Source: Solirubrobacter soli DSM 22325 (GTDB lineage: Bacteria; Actinomycetota; Thermoleophilia; Solirubrobacterales; Solirubrobacteraceae). From it: 64,000 nt of DNA. The notes below the pieces were generated by a model. That model was not told the DNA's origin. It made no database searches and saw nothing but the letters and a program-made list of their open reading frames with translations. The DNA lies in the NCBI RefSeq assembly GCF_000423665.1, contig NZ_KE384071.1, positions 570,765 to 634,764 on the forward strand, given 5' to 3'. Both the position numbers and the translations under genes were made by a program. Below, piece after piece: positions 1-9,075 of the stretch. Within the stretch, counting starts at the first letter, position 1; the number at the start of each line of letters is the position of its first letter.

Positions 1-862
1 ACCCGGGAGCACCCAGCACCGGAGTGCCGTCGACGGTCCCGAGCACGACCGGGTGGCCGGGTTTGACCGCGACGCCGTGCACCAGGAGCGTTCCCTCGCG
101 CGCGACGACGTCCGCCGTGTAGTCGTCGCGGCCGGCGCTGGAGCCGGCGATCACGATCACGAGATCGGCATGCGACGCGGCGTCCGCGACCGCGGCCCCG
201 ATCCGCGCGGGATCGTCCGGGAGCACGGGCAGTGACTCCACGGTGCAGCCGATCTCGCGCGCCTGCGCGGCGAGCATCAGCGAGTTGGTGTCGACGAGCT
301 CGCCGGGGGCGGGGTCGGAGCCGAGCGGGCGCACCTCGTCGCCCGTGGGGATCACGATGACGTGCGGTGCTCGCCGGACGGTCAGCGTGGTGTGGCCGCA
401 GGCGCCGGCGGCGGCGAGGTCGACGGGGCGGAGCCGGTGGCCTTCGGGCAGGAGGAGCTCGGTCGCGGCGACGTCCTCGCCGATCGTGCGCACGTGCTGC
501 CACGGAGCCGCGGCGGCCTGAACCTCGGGTACGCCGTCGCGCCAGTGCACCTGCTCGCGCATGATCACGGCATCGCACCCCTCAGGCAGCGCGTCGCCGG
601 TGTCGACGACCGCGAACTCCGGGATCGGGCGCGGGGTGGTCTCGGTCGCCCCGAAGGTGTCGGCGGCGCGCACGGCGATCCCGTCCATCGCGGAGGCGTC
701 GTAGGCGGGCGAGGAGCGAAGCGCCCAGATCGGGGCGGCCGTCACGCGGCCGAGTGCGTCGGCGAGCTCGAGCTCGACGGCTTCGACGCGAGCCGGGACG
801 ACGGCGAGCCAGGTCGCCAGCGCCTCGTCGGCGGGGATGTCTGAGAGAAACGGCGCGCTCAT
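1..862 (-). CDS. Second MoeA-like molybdopterin molybdotransferase (3' end outside window)
   Basis: The visible 287 residues follow the MoeA fold. They include an early D-ASAMDGIAVRAADT segment (MoeA substrate-loop motif), a VDTGDALPEGCDAVIM stretch and the central VIPTGDEVRP motif, then a MoCF/MogA-like part with IAGSSAGRDDYTADVV and GVAVKPGHPVVLG. MoeA inserts molybdate or tungstate into adenylated molybdopterin. The ATG at 862 overlaps the stop of the upstream moeA (ATGA, 859-862), so the two are translationally coupled. Many second MoeA copies in actinobacteria carry a C-terminal periplasmic-binding-like domain, but that part is outside the window and cannot be checked. It is distinct in sequence from its neighbour, so this is an old paralogue rather than a recent duplicate. 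Confidence 0.88.
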   Translation of the reverse strand, partial: MSAPFLSDIPADEALATWLAVVPARVEAVELELADALGRVTAAPIWALRSSPAYDASAMDGIAVRAADTFGATETTPRPIPEFAVVDTGDALPEGCDAVIMREQVHWRDGVPEVQAAAAPWQHVRTIGEDVAATELLLPEGHRLRPVDLAAAGACGHTTLTVRRAPHVIVIPTGDEVRPLGSDPAPGELVDTNSLMLAAQAREIGCTVESLPVLPDDPARIGAAVADAASHADLVIVIAGSSAGRDDYTADVVAREGTLLVHGVAVKPGHPVVLGTVDGTPVLGAPG

Positions 863-2061
863 CCGTAGAGCTCGACGTCGACCTCGGTCCCCGCGCCCAG
901 CCCCGTGGCGGCCTCGGGCACGCGGAAGAAGCCGTCGGCGTGCACGATCGGGCCGAGCAAGGCGGAGGAGCCGAAACGCGGCGTGGCGACGCCGTCACGC
1001 ACGCTCGCCTGCACGACGTCGAGCCGTCCTGCGGCGCTCGGGACATCGCGCGCGAGCGTCGCGCGCACGACCGCGGCCGGTGGCGGCGCGGTGATGCCCG
1101 CGACGGTGCGCACGAGCGGGACGCCGACCAGACGAAAGACGACCAGAGCCGAGCGCGGGTTCCCAGGTAGACCGATCAGCGGCACGCCGGCGCAGTCGGC
1201 CAGCAGCGTCGGCTTGCCGGGCTTGAGCGCGAGCCCGTGGCAGACGATCTCCCCGAGTCGCCCGGCCACGGTCGCCGTCAGGTCACGAGCTCCGACGGAG
1301 GAGCCGGCCGAGACGACGACGACGTCGTCCTGGGCGACGCTCTGGCCCAAAGCCTGCTCGAGGGCATTCGCGTCGTCCGGCACGATCCCGCGCAGGACCG
1401 GCTCGCCACCGGCCTCGCGGACGAGCCCCGCCAAGGCAGGCGCGCAGGCGTCGCGGACCTGGCCGGCGGCGAGCGTCCGCGTGCTCGCCGGAACGACCTC
1501 GTCGCCGGTCGAGACGATCCCGACCCGCGGACGGACGTGCGCGGACAGCGATGTGACACCGGCCGCCGCCAGCAGGCCGAGGTCGGCGGCGCGCAGTGGC
1601 CGGCCGGCCGGCGCGAGGATCGCGCCCGGCTCCGCCTCTTCGCCCGGCTGCAGGACGCCGTCGCCGGGAGCCACGCCGCGCATCAACTCGACATGCCCGG
1701 GCATCGGCTCGGTCGTGTGTTCGACCATCACGACGGCATCGGCCCCGCGAGGGATCAGCCCGCCGGTCGGGATCGCCATCGCCGTGCCCGGGGTGACCTC
1801 GCCGTCAGGGGCGCGGCCCATCGTGACCGCGCCGGTGAGCTCGAGGAACGCCGGCAGGGTCTCGGCGGCCGCGTAGGTGTCGGCGGCGCGGACGGCGTAG
1901 CCGTCGACGGTCGCCCTCGCCCAGCCTGGCAACCGCTCGCCAGAAAGCACGTCGGTCGCGGGCACGACGCCGAGCGCCGGCGGCACCGAGGCGATCGCGC
2001 TGCGCCGGGTGGGCGCCAGCGCACCAAGCGCCTCGGAGATCGTCATGACGGTCAGGAACAT
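859..2061 (-). CDS. moeA: Molybdopterin molybdotransferase MoeA
   Basis: A 400-residue protein, the usual MoeA length. It shows the MoeA signature: ATVDGYAVRAADT near residue 50, IPTGGLIPRGADAVVMVEH near 95-115, VGIVSTGDEVVP near 190, VVVSAGSSVGARDL near 250 and GLPGNPRSALVVF near 300. The last is the classic MoeA GLPGNP motif. It catalyses metal insertion into MPT-AMP in the last common step of molybdenum cofactor synthesis. The start at 2061 lies 3 bases after the stop of the upstream diaphorase gene; an ATG at 2046 (MTISEALG) is an equally good start because neither has a strong ribosome binding site. Its place at the end of an operon for two pterin enzymes suggests dedicated cofactor supply. 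Confidence 0.93.
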   Translation of the reverse strand: MFLTVMTISEALGALAPTRRSAIASVPPALGVVPATDVLSGERLPGWARATVDGYAVRAADTYAAAETLPAFLELTGAVTMGRAPDGEVTPGTAMAIPTGGLIPRGADAVVMVEHTTEPMPGHVELMRGVAPGDGVLQPGEEAEPGAILAPAGRPLRAADLGLLAAAGVTSLSAHVRPRVGIVSTGDEVVPASTRTLAAGQVRDACAPALAGLVREAGGEPVLRGIVPDDANALEQALGQSVAQDDVVVVSAGSSVGARDLTATVAGRLGEIVCHGLALKPGKPTLLADCAGVPLIGLPGNPRSALVVFRLVGVPLVRTVAGITAPPPAAVVRATLARDVPSAAGRLDVVQASVRDGVATPRFGSSALLGPIVHADGFFRVPEAATGLGAGTEVDVELYG

Positions 2062-2064
2062 CGC

Positions 2065-3585
2065 TCAGACGCGCTCGCGCTGCATCCGCAGCACGGACAT
2101 CACGGGCCCCAGCGCGACCTGCCCGAGACCGCAGATGGAGGTCAACCGCATGGTCTCCTCCAACTCGTCGACGCGCTCGTCGACGTCGGACGCGCCGCCG
2201 CCGCGTTCGAGCACCTCGACGAGGATCTTCTGGGCCTTGTGCGAGCCGACGCGGCACGGCACGCACTTGCCGCAGGACTCGTTGCGGAAGAAGTTCAGGA
2301 CGTTGGTGGCCGCCGCCAGCAGGTCGGTCCCGTCGGCGATCACGACCATCGCGCCGGTCCCGAGCGCCGAGCCGGCCTCGGCGATCGCATCGAACGTCAG
2401 CGGCAGGTCGACGCAGTCGGGCCCGAGGAAGTTCGTCGACGCCCCGCCGGGCTGCACCGCGGCGACCGCCGCGCCGTCCCGGACGCCGCCGGCGAGCGCG
2501 ATCACGTCGGAGATCAGCGTGCCGGCGGGCACGCAGAACACGCCGGGCTGCTCGACGTGACCCGAGACCGAGAAGAACTTCAGCCCGACGCCACCGTTGA
2601 CGCCCTGGTCCTTCCACCACTGCGCCCCGCGCGCGAGGATGATCGGGACGGAGGCGAACGTCTCGACGTTGTTCATCAGCGTCGGCCGGCCGTGGAGCCC
2701 GTAGCCGCCCGGGAACGGCGGCTTGTTGCGCGGCTCGCCGCGGTGGCCCTCCATGCACTCCAGCAGCGCCGTCTCCTCGCCCAGGATGTAGCCGCCCGGC
2801 GAGGTGAACACGTCGATCGAGACGTCCTCGAGCAGGCCCGCGGCGCGGGCGCGTTCGATCTCCTCGCGCAGGACCTGCTCCTCCGGCTCGTACTCGTGGC
2901 GCACGAACACCCACGCCTGCTGGGCGCCGACCGCGCGCATCGCGATCAGCATCCCTTCGATCACGAGGTGAGGCTGCTCGGCGAGGATCTGGCGGTCCTT
3001 GAACGTGCCGGGCTCGGCCTCGTCCGCGTTGCAGATCACGTACTTGATCGAGTCCTCTTGGCCGCGGACCATCGCCCACTTGCGGCCGGTGGGGAACCCC
3101 GCGCCGCCCATGCCCTTCAGGCCGGCGTCGTCGAGCACGGGTACCGGATCGCCCGCGAACTCGCGATAGGTCCGGTAGTGGTCGGCGGCGTCGGCGTACG
3201 GGTCGTTCGCGCGCCGGCCGGCGCCACGCCGCACCTCCGGATACCGCTCCTCGACGATCGCGACCGGCGCCTGGTCGCAGCGTCCGACGCAGGACACTTC
3301 ATGGACCGTCGCGCCGTCCGGGATCTCGACGTGCGCGCGAGAGAGCCAGCACGACAGATCGCGGCACACGGCGACCTCCAACGGCTCGGCCGGGGAGGTG
3401 CGGAAGTGCGGGTAGAACGAGATGATCCCCTCGATCTCGTAGAGCGGGCGACGCCAGTCGCGAGCCAGCGCCACGAGCTGCTCGCGCGGCAGCCAGCCAT
3501 GCTCGCGCTGGATCGCCGTCAGCGGCGGGATCAGCGACGGGCCTGCGAACTTCCCCGCGCGCGCCTCGACGCCGGGCACGCTCAC
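2065..3585 (-). CDS. Fused NuoE/NuoF-type NADH-binding diaphorase subunit of formate dehydrogenase
   Basis: The GTG at 3585 overlaps the stop of the upstream fdhA-like gene (GTGA) and gives 506 residues. Residues 1-135 are a NuoE/FdsG thioredoxin-like [2Fe-2S] domain, with cysteines in VCRDLSCW and SCVGRCDQAP. From about residue 170 it is NuoF/FdsB: GLKGMGGAGFPTGRKW and NADEAEPGTFKDR (FMN and NADH binding), GGYILGEETALLE, and near the C terminus ESCGKCVPCRVG plus SICGLGQ for the [4Fe-4S] cluster. FdsG and FdsB are usually separate genes; here they are fused. The product would pass electrons between the Fe-S chain of the catalytic subunit and NAD(H). The reading frame stays open upstream of 3585, but that part is the neighbour's shadow. 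Confidence 0.92.
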   Translation of the reverse strand: MSVPGVEARAGKFAGPSLIPPLTAIQREHGWLPREQLVALARDWRRPLYEIEGIISFYPHFRTSPAEPLEVAVCRDLSCWLSRAHVEIPDGATVHEVSCVGRCDQAPVAIVEERYPEVRRGAGRRANDPYADAADHYRTYREFAGDPVPVLDDAGLKGMGGAGFPTGRKWAMVRGQEDSIKYVICNADEAEPGTFKDRQILAEQPHLVIEGMLIAMRAVGAQQAWVFVRHEYEPEEQVLREEIERARAAGLLEDVSIDVFTSPGGYILGEETALLECMEGHRGEPRNKPPFPGGYGLHGRPTLMNNVETFASVPIILARGAQWWKDQGVNGGVGLKFFSVSGHVEQPGVFCVPAGTLISDVIALAGGVRDGAAVAAVQPGGASTNFLGPDCVDLPLTFDAIAEAGSALGTGAMVVIADGTDLLAAATNVLNFFRNESCGKCVPCRVGSHKAQKILVEVLERGGGASDVDERVDELEETMRLTSICGLGQVALGPVMSVLRMQRERV

Positions 3586-6404
3586 GCGACACGCTCCACG
3601 CGGACGGCGCAGAACTTGAACTCGGGGATCTTCCCGAACGGATCGATCTCGTCGATCGTGAGCAGGTTCGCGGCCGCCTCGCGGAAGTGGAACGGGATGA
3701 AGCACGAACCCGGCGTCTCCCGGTGTGAGACCGTCGCGGCGAGCTCGATGGAGCCGCGGCGCGATGTCACGCGGACGAAGTCGCCCTCGGCGATCCCCAT
3801 GCGGGCGGCGTCGGCCTCCGAGATGAACACCATCGCGGCCGGTTGGATCGCGTCGAGTGCGAACGAGCGGCGGGTCATCGAGCCGGTGTGCCAGTGCTCG
3901 AGAAGCCGGCCCGTGTTGAGGACGAACGGGTACTCCTCGCTCGGCAGCTCGCGCGCCGGCATCCATTCGGCAGGGACGAGGTGCGCCTTGCCGTCGTCGG
4001 TCGCGAACGACTCGTCGAAGAGCACGACGGTCCCGTCGGAATGCTCGGGATCGGCGTTGGGATAGAGCTTGCCGGTCGGGCCCAGGTTCTCGTACCGCAG
4101 GCCGCTGTAGGCGGGCGAGAGCGCGACCATCTCGTCGAAGACCTCGCTGACGGACTCGTACTCCATCGGCATCCCGATCCGGGCGGAGATCTCGCGGATG
4201 ATCATCCAGTCCTCGCGCGCCTCACCCGGCGGGTCGAGCACCTTGCGGCCGATCTGCACCCGCCGGTCGGTGTTCGTGTACGTCCCGTCCTTTTCGAGGA
4301 ACGAGGTTGCCGGCAGCACGACGTCCGCGAACTCCGCGGTCTCGGTGAGGAAGATGTCCTGCACGACCAGGAACTCGAGCGCCGCCAGCGCCTTGCGGAC
4401 CTTGTTGATGTTCGGGTCCGACAGGAACGGGTTCTCGCCCATCATGTACATGCCGCGCACGCCGCCCTTGAGCGCGCTGCCGACGATCTCGGTGACGGTC
4501 AGGCCGGGCGTGGCGTCGAGCGGCCGGCCCCACGCGGCCTGGAACTTCTCGTGCGCGGAGGCGTTGTCGACGCGCTGGTAGTCCGGGAACATCATCGGGA
4601 TCAGTCCTGCGTCCGACGCGCCCTGGACGTTGTTCTGACCGCGGAGCGGGTGCAGGCCGGTGCCGGGCTTGCCGACGTGGCCGGTGATCGCGCACATCGC
4701 GATCAGGCAGCGCGAGTTGTCTGTGCCGGTGGTGTGCTGGGAGATCCCCATGCCCCAGTAGATGACGCCCGCGCCGGCCTCGCCCCAGAGCCGTGCGACC
4801 TCGGTGATCGTCGCGGCGTCGATGCCGCAGATCTGCGCGGCGCGCTCGGGCGGGTACTGCTTGACGAGCTTGGCCAGCTCGCCGTAGTTGGTGACGCGCG
4901 CCCGCACGAACTCCTGGTCGACCAGGCCCAGCCGGATGACCTCGTGCAGGACGCCGTTGTAGAAGGCGACGTCGGTGCCGGGCTTGATCTGGCAGTAGAT
5001 GTCGGCGTGATCGGCGACCCGTTCGCGGCGTGGGTCGACGACGATCAGCTTGGTGCCGCGGCGGCGCGCCTGCTTGAAGAACGACGACGCGACGGGATGG
5101 TTGGCGGTCGTGTTGGTGCCGGCGAGGATCGCGACGTCGGCGTTGATGATGTCGCCGTAGGTCGTCGAGACGGCGCCGGACCCGACGCCTTCCAGCAGCG
5201 CGGCGACGCTCGACGCGTGGCACAGGCGCGTGCAGTGATCGACGTTGTTGGTGCCGAAGCCGGCGCGGATCAGCTTCTGGAAGAGGTAGGCCTCCTCGTT
5301 GGAGCACTTGGCCGAGCCGAAGCCGGCGATCGCGCCTGACCCGTCGCGATCGTGGATCTCCTTGAGCTTGGAGGCAGCGAGGTCGAGCGCTTCCTCCCAG
5401 CTCGCCTCGCGGAAGTGCGGCATGACCTCGTCGTAGTCGACGATGCCGCCCGGTCGCTTGCGGCCGCGGCCGTTGCCCTTGACGTCGTGGGAGAGCGCGG
5501 CCTTGGGGTAGCTGATCCGGATCAGCGGCGTGGTCAGGCGCTGCTTGGACGCGGCGTAGTCCCAGCCGTAGCGGCCCTTGACGCACAGCCGGCTCTTGTT
5601 GCCGGGCTGCTCGCGTCCGTCGGCATAGGCGATCGCGCCTCGTTCGGCGTCGACGTGGTAGGTCAGCGCGCAGCCGACGCCGCAGTACGGACAGACCGTG
5701 TCGACGGACTTCAGCTGCTCGCGCGGGCGGATCGGGACGTTGTGGATCGGCTTGTTGACGAGCGCGCCGGTCGGGCAGGCGGCCACGCACTCGCCGCACG
5801 TCACGCAGGTCGACTCGCCCATCGGGTCGTTGAGGTCGAATGCGATGTGCGTCTCGTAGCCCTTGCCGGTGCGGCCGATCACGTCGTTGCCCTGGATGTC
5901 GTCGCAGGCCCGCACGCAGCGGTCGCAGAGGATGCAGGCGTCGTGGTTGACGCTGATCACCGGGTTGGAGTCGTCCAGGCCGCGCCCGCGCGCCTGCGGC
6001 AGCCGCTCGGCGTGGCCGACGTCGTAGCGCCGGGCCAGCTCGAGCAGGAGGTTGTCGCCGGTCGTCGTCTCCTTGGGGTCCTCGTCGGGCTGATCGGCCA
6101 CCAGCAGCTCGGTCAGAACCGCGCGCTGCTTCTCGACCTTCGCGCTCGCCGTGGTGACCTCCATGCCGTCCTCGCACGGGCGCACGCACGCGGCGGCCAG
6201 CACCCGTCCCCCGACGTCGACGGCACACATCCGGCACACCCCGACCGGGTCGTATCGCTCGTCGTGGCACAGGACGGGGATGTCGATCCCGGCTCCCTTG
6301 GCGGCGGTGTAGATCGTCGTCCCGCTCGCGACGGTCACCTCGACGCCGTCGATCGTGCACGTGACGGTCGGCGCATCGGTCTTCGGAGGCACGCTCAGGG
6401 CCAT
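3582..6404 (-). CDS. NAD-type formate dehydrogenase-like catalytic alpha subunit (Mo/W-bis-MGD)
   Basis: A 940-residue complex Fe-S molybdoenzyme with FdsA-type order. Residues 10-90 are a [2Fe-2S] ferredoxin domain (PVLCHDERYDPVGVCRMC). Next come two [4Fe-4S] motifs (CILCDRCVRAC and CVTCGECVAACP), then VCPYCGVGC with a distal CVKGRYGWD for the molybdenum-proximal cluster, and the molybdopterin oxidoreductase and molydop-binding domains to the end. The active-site segment DHCTRLCHASS near residue 393 has Cys-His where formate dehydrogenases carry Sec/Cys-His, so it is a cysteine type. The start ATG overlaps the AOR stop by 10 bases and its end overlaps the diaphorase GTG. Formate:NAD oxidoreduction is the family expectation; a role as electron relay for the adjacent AOR is inference. 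Confidence 0.92.
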   Translation of the reverse strand: MALSVPPKTDAPTVTCTIDGVEVTVASGTTIYTAAKGAGIDIPVLCHDERYDPVGVCRMCAVDVGGRVLAAACVRPCEDGMEVTTASAKVEKQRAVLTELLVADQPDEDPKETTTGDNLLLELARRYDVGHAERLPQARGRGLDDSNPVISVNHDACILCDRCVRACDDIQGNDVIGRTGKGYETHIAFDLNDPMGESTCVTCGECVAACPTGALVNKPIHNVPIRPREQLKSVDTVCPYCGVGCALTYHVDAERGAIAYADGREQPGNKSRLCVKGRYGWDYAASKQRLTTPLIRISYPKAALSHDVKGNGRGRKRPGGIVDYDEVMPHFREASWEEALDLAASKLKEIHDRDGSGAIAGFGSAKCSNEEAYLFQKLIRAGFGTNNVDHCTRLCHASSVAALLEGVGSGAVSTTYGDIINADVAILAGTNTTANHPVASSFFKQARRRGTKLIVVDPRRERVADHADIYCQIKPGTDVAFYNGVLHEVIRLGLVDQEFVRARVTNYGELAKLVKQYPPERAAQICGIDAATITEVARLWGEAGAGVIYWGMGISQHTTGTDNSRCLIAMCAITGHVGKPGTGLHPLRGQNNVQGASDAGLIPMMFPDYQRVDNASAHEKFQAAWGRPLDATPGLTVTEIVGSALKGGVRGMYMMGENPFLSDPNINKVRKALAALEFLVVQDIFLTETAEFADVVLPATSFLEKDGTYTNTDRRVQIGRKVLDPPGEAREDWMIIREISARIGMPMEYESVSEVFDEMVALSPAYSGLRYENLGPTGKLYPNADPEHSDGTVVLFDESFATDDGKAHLVPAEWMPARELPSEEYPFVLNTGRLLEHWHTGSMTRRSFALDAIQPAAMVFISEADAARMGIAEGDFVRVTSRRGSIELAATVSHRETPGSCFIPFHFREAAANLLTIDEIDPFGKIPEFKFCAVRVERVA

Positions 6405-8164
6405 AGCTGCTCCGCAGGATCACGCTCTCGGACGGATAAGTCCAATCCGCGTGTCCGGTGATAGGCGTCGACCATCGCCTCCAGCCGCTCGCGGCTCAGC
6501 GCCGCCTCACGGCCGGACGGAAGCGTGAGCGGCACGTCGAGGAGCCGGCCCGGAAGCGTGTCCTCCGCGCGCGTCCATCCTTCGCGGCGGTTGAACGCAT
6601 GCTTGGCGGCCACGATGCCGCGGGCGGTGTCGTGGAGCTCGTCGGCGTCGATGTCCCACCCGGTCACCGCGGCAAGGAGCGCGGCCCACTCGGTCCACGG
6701 GTCGGCGAACACGCCGCGCAAGAACTTGCAGAGGATCAGCGAGTCCATCGCGGCGGCGCGGTCCTCGGTCTCGATCGCCGCCGCGACGTGAGCCATCCCG
6801 CCGTCCAAGCGGTTCAGATCGCCCGACAGGTCCGCCTCGTAGGCGCCCGACCGGTTGTGGTCGGCGCCGCGGGCGTTGACGCTCAGGCCGAGCGCCATCG
6901 CGTGCAGCGTGCGGGGCTCATAGCCGGGCAGCTCGAGACCTTTGACGTGCATCGCCAGGTCCTCGCGGCCGAAGCGGGCCGATGCCCGGCGCGATCCTTC
7001 CGCCAGCAGGTCGCCGACGCCTTCGCGCGCTCCGATCAGCTCGATCGCCCGAAGCAGGGCATCGGCGTCGCCGAAGCGCAGCCAGTCCGCGACCCCCGCC
7101 TCCATCGCCCACGCGATCGTGCCGCCGGTCGAGATCGTGTCCAGACCGAGCTCGTCGCAGCGCGCGCTCGCCTGCAGGACGTCGTCCGGATCGTCGATGC
7201 CGACCAGCGGGCCGAGCGCGAACGCGCTCTCGTACTCGACGCGGGCGGAGCGTCCGTCTTTGAGCGTCATGATCCGCTCGCAGCCGATCGAGCAGGATGC
7301 GCAACTGTCGCGCACGGCGGCTCGGTCCTCGAGCGCCAGCGTCGTGGTCTCGGTACCGAAGTTCTGGCCCGGCAGCGCCGAGAGCGCGTTGAACGTGAGC
7401 AGGTTCGACAGCGTGCCGAGGTCGCGGTACTTCGCGGTCGCCGGCCCGAACGAGCGAGCGCGGAGATCCTTGGCGGCGGCGAGCACCGCCGCCGGATCGG
7501 CGACGGGGCAACGCGTCGTGGCGCGCACGGCGATCGCCTTCAACCCTTTCGCGCCGAGGACCGCGCCGAGTCCCCCGCGGCCGGCATGGCGGCCGTCGTG
7601 GGAGACGGTCGCGTAGCGGACCAGGCGCTCGCCCGCCGGCCCGATCGCCGCGATCCGGTACGCGGGACCGAGCTCCTCGCGCATCCGTTCCTCGGCCTCC
7701 GCGGCCGTCAGACCCCAGAGGTGGGCGGCGTCGACGAGGCGCGGCCCGTCGCCGTCCACGATCAACGCCGAAGGCGTCGAGCGCGCGCCGCGGATGACGA
7801 TCGCGTCGTGGCCGGTCAGCTTGCCCGCGATCGCGAAATGACTCGACGCGAGCGCGTCGTTGAGACGATCCGTCAGCGGTGACTTCGCCACCACGGCGAA
7901 CTTCGCGCTCGTGGTCAGCGGTGTGCCGACCAGCGGCGAGAACACGAACGCGATCGGCGCCGCGGGCGCGAGCGGCTCGACACCCGCGGGCGCGAGACCG
8001 GACAGCAGGTGCGCCCCGAGCCCGACACCGCCGAGCGTGGCGCGCAGGGTCGCGTCGCTGAGCGGGAGTGTCGTGCTGCCTCCGTCGTCGAGGTCGACGA
8101 CCAGTGCCCTTCCGAAGTAGCCGCCGGGCGGCATCGGATCCACTCTACTCGCCGCCGCGCTCAT
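6395..8164 (-). CDS. Aldehyde:ferredoxin oxidoreductase family protein (tungsten/molybdenum pterin enzyme)
   Basis: A 589-residue AOR family member, close to the usual 600. It begins with GGYFGRALVVDLDDG, has the pterin-binding GRGGLGAVLGAKGLKAIAV near residue 190, the [4Fe-4S] motif SCASCSIGC near residue 288 (CxxCxxxC) and the fourth ligand in LILCKFLRG near 478. Characterised members oxidise aldehydes to acids with bis-pterin tungsten. The ATG at 8164 overlaps the stop of mobA-moaD (ATGA), but an ATG at 8134 puts the methionine where AOR proteins usually begin and may be the true start. AOR next to an NADH-linked FDH suggests that aldehyde-derived electrons go to NAD+ rather than only to ferredoxin; this is inference. 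Confidence 0.92.
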   Translation of the reverse strand: MSAAASRVDPMPPGGYFGRALVVDLDDGGSTTLPLSDATLRATLGGVGLGAHLLSGLAPAGVEPLAPAAPIAFVFSPLVGTPLTTSAKFAVVAKSPLTDRLNDALASSHFAIAGKLTGHDAIVIRGARSTPSALIVDGDGPRLVDAAHLWGLTAAEAEERMREELGPAYRIAAIGPAGERLVRYATVSHDGRHAGRGGLGAVLGAKGLKAIAVRATTRCPVADPAAVLAAAKDLRARSFGPATAKYRDLGTLSNLLTFNALSALPGQNFGTETTTLALEDRAAVRDSCASCSIGCERIMTLKDGRSARVEYESAFALGPLVGIDDPDDVLQASARCDELGLDTISTGGTIAWAMEAGVADWLRFGDADALLRAIELIGAREGVGDLLAEGSRRASARFGREDLAMHVKGLELPGYEPRTLHAMALGLSVNARGADHNRSGAYEADLSGDLNRLDGGMAHVAAAIETEDRAAAMDSLILCKFLRGVFADPWTEWAALLAAVTGWDIDADELHDTARGIVAAKHAFNRREGWTRAEDTLPGRLLDVPLTLPSGREAALSRERLEAMVDAYHRTRGLDLSVRERDPAEQLWP

Positions 8165-8943
8165 CCTCCGGCGTCGGCGGCCGTGAACGCGACGCTGTCG
8201 CCCTCGGCCAACGGCTCGAGCGCCTCGCGGGCGATCTGATCGCCGTTGAGCGCTGCCAGCACATGCTCGTCGAGGACGACGCCGACCGCGGCGGCGGCCG
8301 CACCAAGGGTCGCCGCGCGCACGTCGGCGGGCGGACGCCGAAGCGGACCGAAGCAGCGGACATGGACGAGCGGCTCCGGCTCGCCGAGAGCGGCGTCGTA
8401 GTCCTCGCGCGTGTTGAGGTTCCGAACGCTCTCGGCATGCGGGAGGTCGTCCAGCCAGCGGGTCTCGCACCGTTCGAACAGGAACGCCGGCTTCATCCGG
8501 TCGGCCGCCACCAGCTCCGCTACGAGCGGCACGAGCGCCGTCCGATACGCCGCCGCGAGCGGCTGACGGAAGCCGCCGAGGTGCGGCACCGCGGCGTCCG
8601 CGCCCCGCGCCGCGTCACAGACCGCGGCGACGAACCGCGGGTGCAGGAAGGGCATGTCGGTCGAGGCCACGAACGCCACCTCGCCATCGACGGCCTCCAA
8701 CCCCGCGAGCAGCCCCTGCAACGGACCCTGACCCTCACGAGCGTCCTCGACCACCTCAACGCCGGCGGGCAGCTCGGGGAGTTCCTGCCCGGGGGCCCGA
8801 ACGACGACGACGGGTCCGTCCACCCCTCGTGCGACGACGCCGCACGTTCGCCGCAACAGCGTCGAGCCGTGCCAGTCCAGCCACGCCTTCGGCGTGCCCA
8901 TGCGGCTCGAGCGGCCGCCCGCGAGCACGATCCCGGCGGGCAT
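8161..8943 (-). CDS. MobA-MoaD fusion: Moco guanylyltransferase with C-terminal ubiquitin-like sulfur carrier
   Basis: Residues 1-185 match MobA nucleotidyltransferase: GIVLAGGRSSRMGTPK at the N terminus, FVASTDMPFLHP for the metal-binding step, and a NTREDYDAA segment near the end. From about residue 188 a separate 70-residue MoaD/ThiS beta-grasp domain follows (VHVRCFGPLRRPPADVR, then LNGDQIAR, then EGDSVAFT), ending in Gly-Gly immediately before the stop. That C-terminal diglycine is the site MoeB adenylates and which then carries the thiocarboxylate sulfur. The fusion would join sulfur delivery for molybdopterin with the final GMP attachment. The ATG at 8943 is chosen because MobA proteins begin just before the LAGG loop. 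It is the first gene of the operon. Confidence 0.85.
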   Translation of the reverse strand: MPAGIVLAGGRSSRMGTPKAWLDWHGSTLLRRTCGVVARGVDGPVVVVRAPGQELPELPAGVEVVEDAREGQGPLQGLLAGLEAVDGEVAFVASTDMPFLHPRFVAAVCDAARGADAAVPHLGGFRQPLAAAYRTALVPLVAELVAADRMKPAFLFERCETRWLDDLPHAESVRNLNTREDYDAALGEPEPLVHVRCFGPLRRPPADVRAATLGAAAAAVGVVLDEHVLAALNGDQIAREALEPLAEGDSVAFTAADAGG

Positions 8944-9075
8944 CCCCGCGAGCGTATCCAACCCGTCGGCTCGTGCACCCCCGTGTCTCCGGCGCCGCTC
9001 GGCGACACGATCGTCGCTATTGGAATGGGCGAGGCTCCGCCGACGGCGTTCAGCTCGCGTCGCGGCCTCAGGTGG

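Noticed and set aside
1237..4065. A 942-codon plus-strand open frame
   Set aside because: It is antisense to moeA and the diaphorase gene; the minus-strand frames have unmistakable motifs.
1..8943. A class II benzoyl-CoA reductase (Bam) complex
   Set aside because: AOR-like BamB normally comes with BamC-BamI type subunits and aromatic degradation genes; only AOR and FDH/Nuo-type parts plus cofactor genes are seen.
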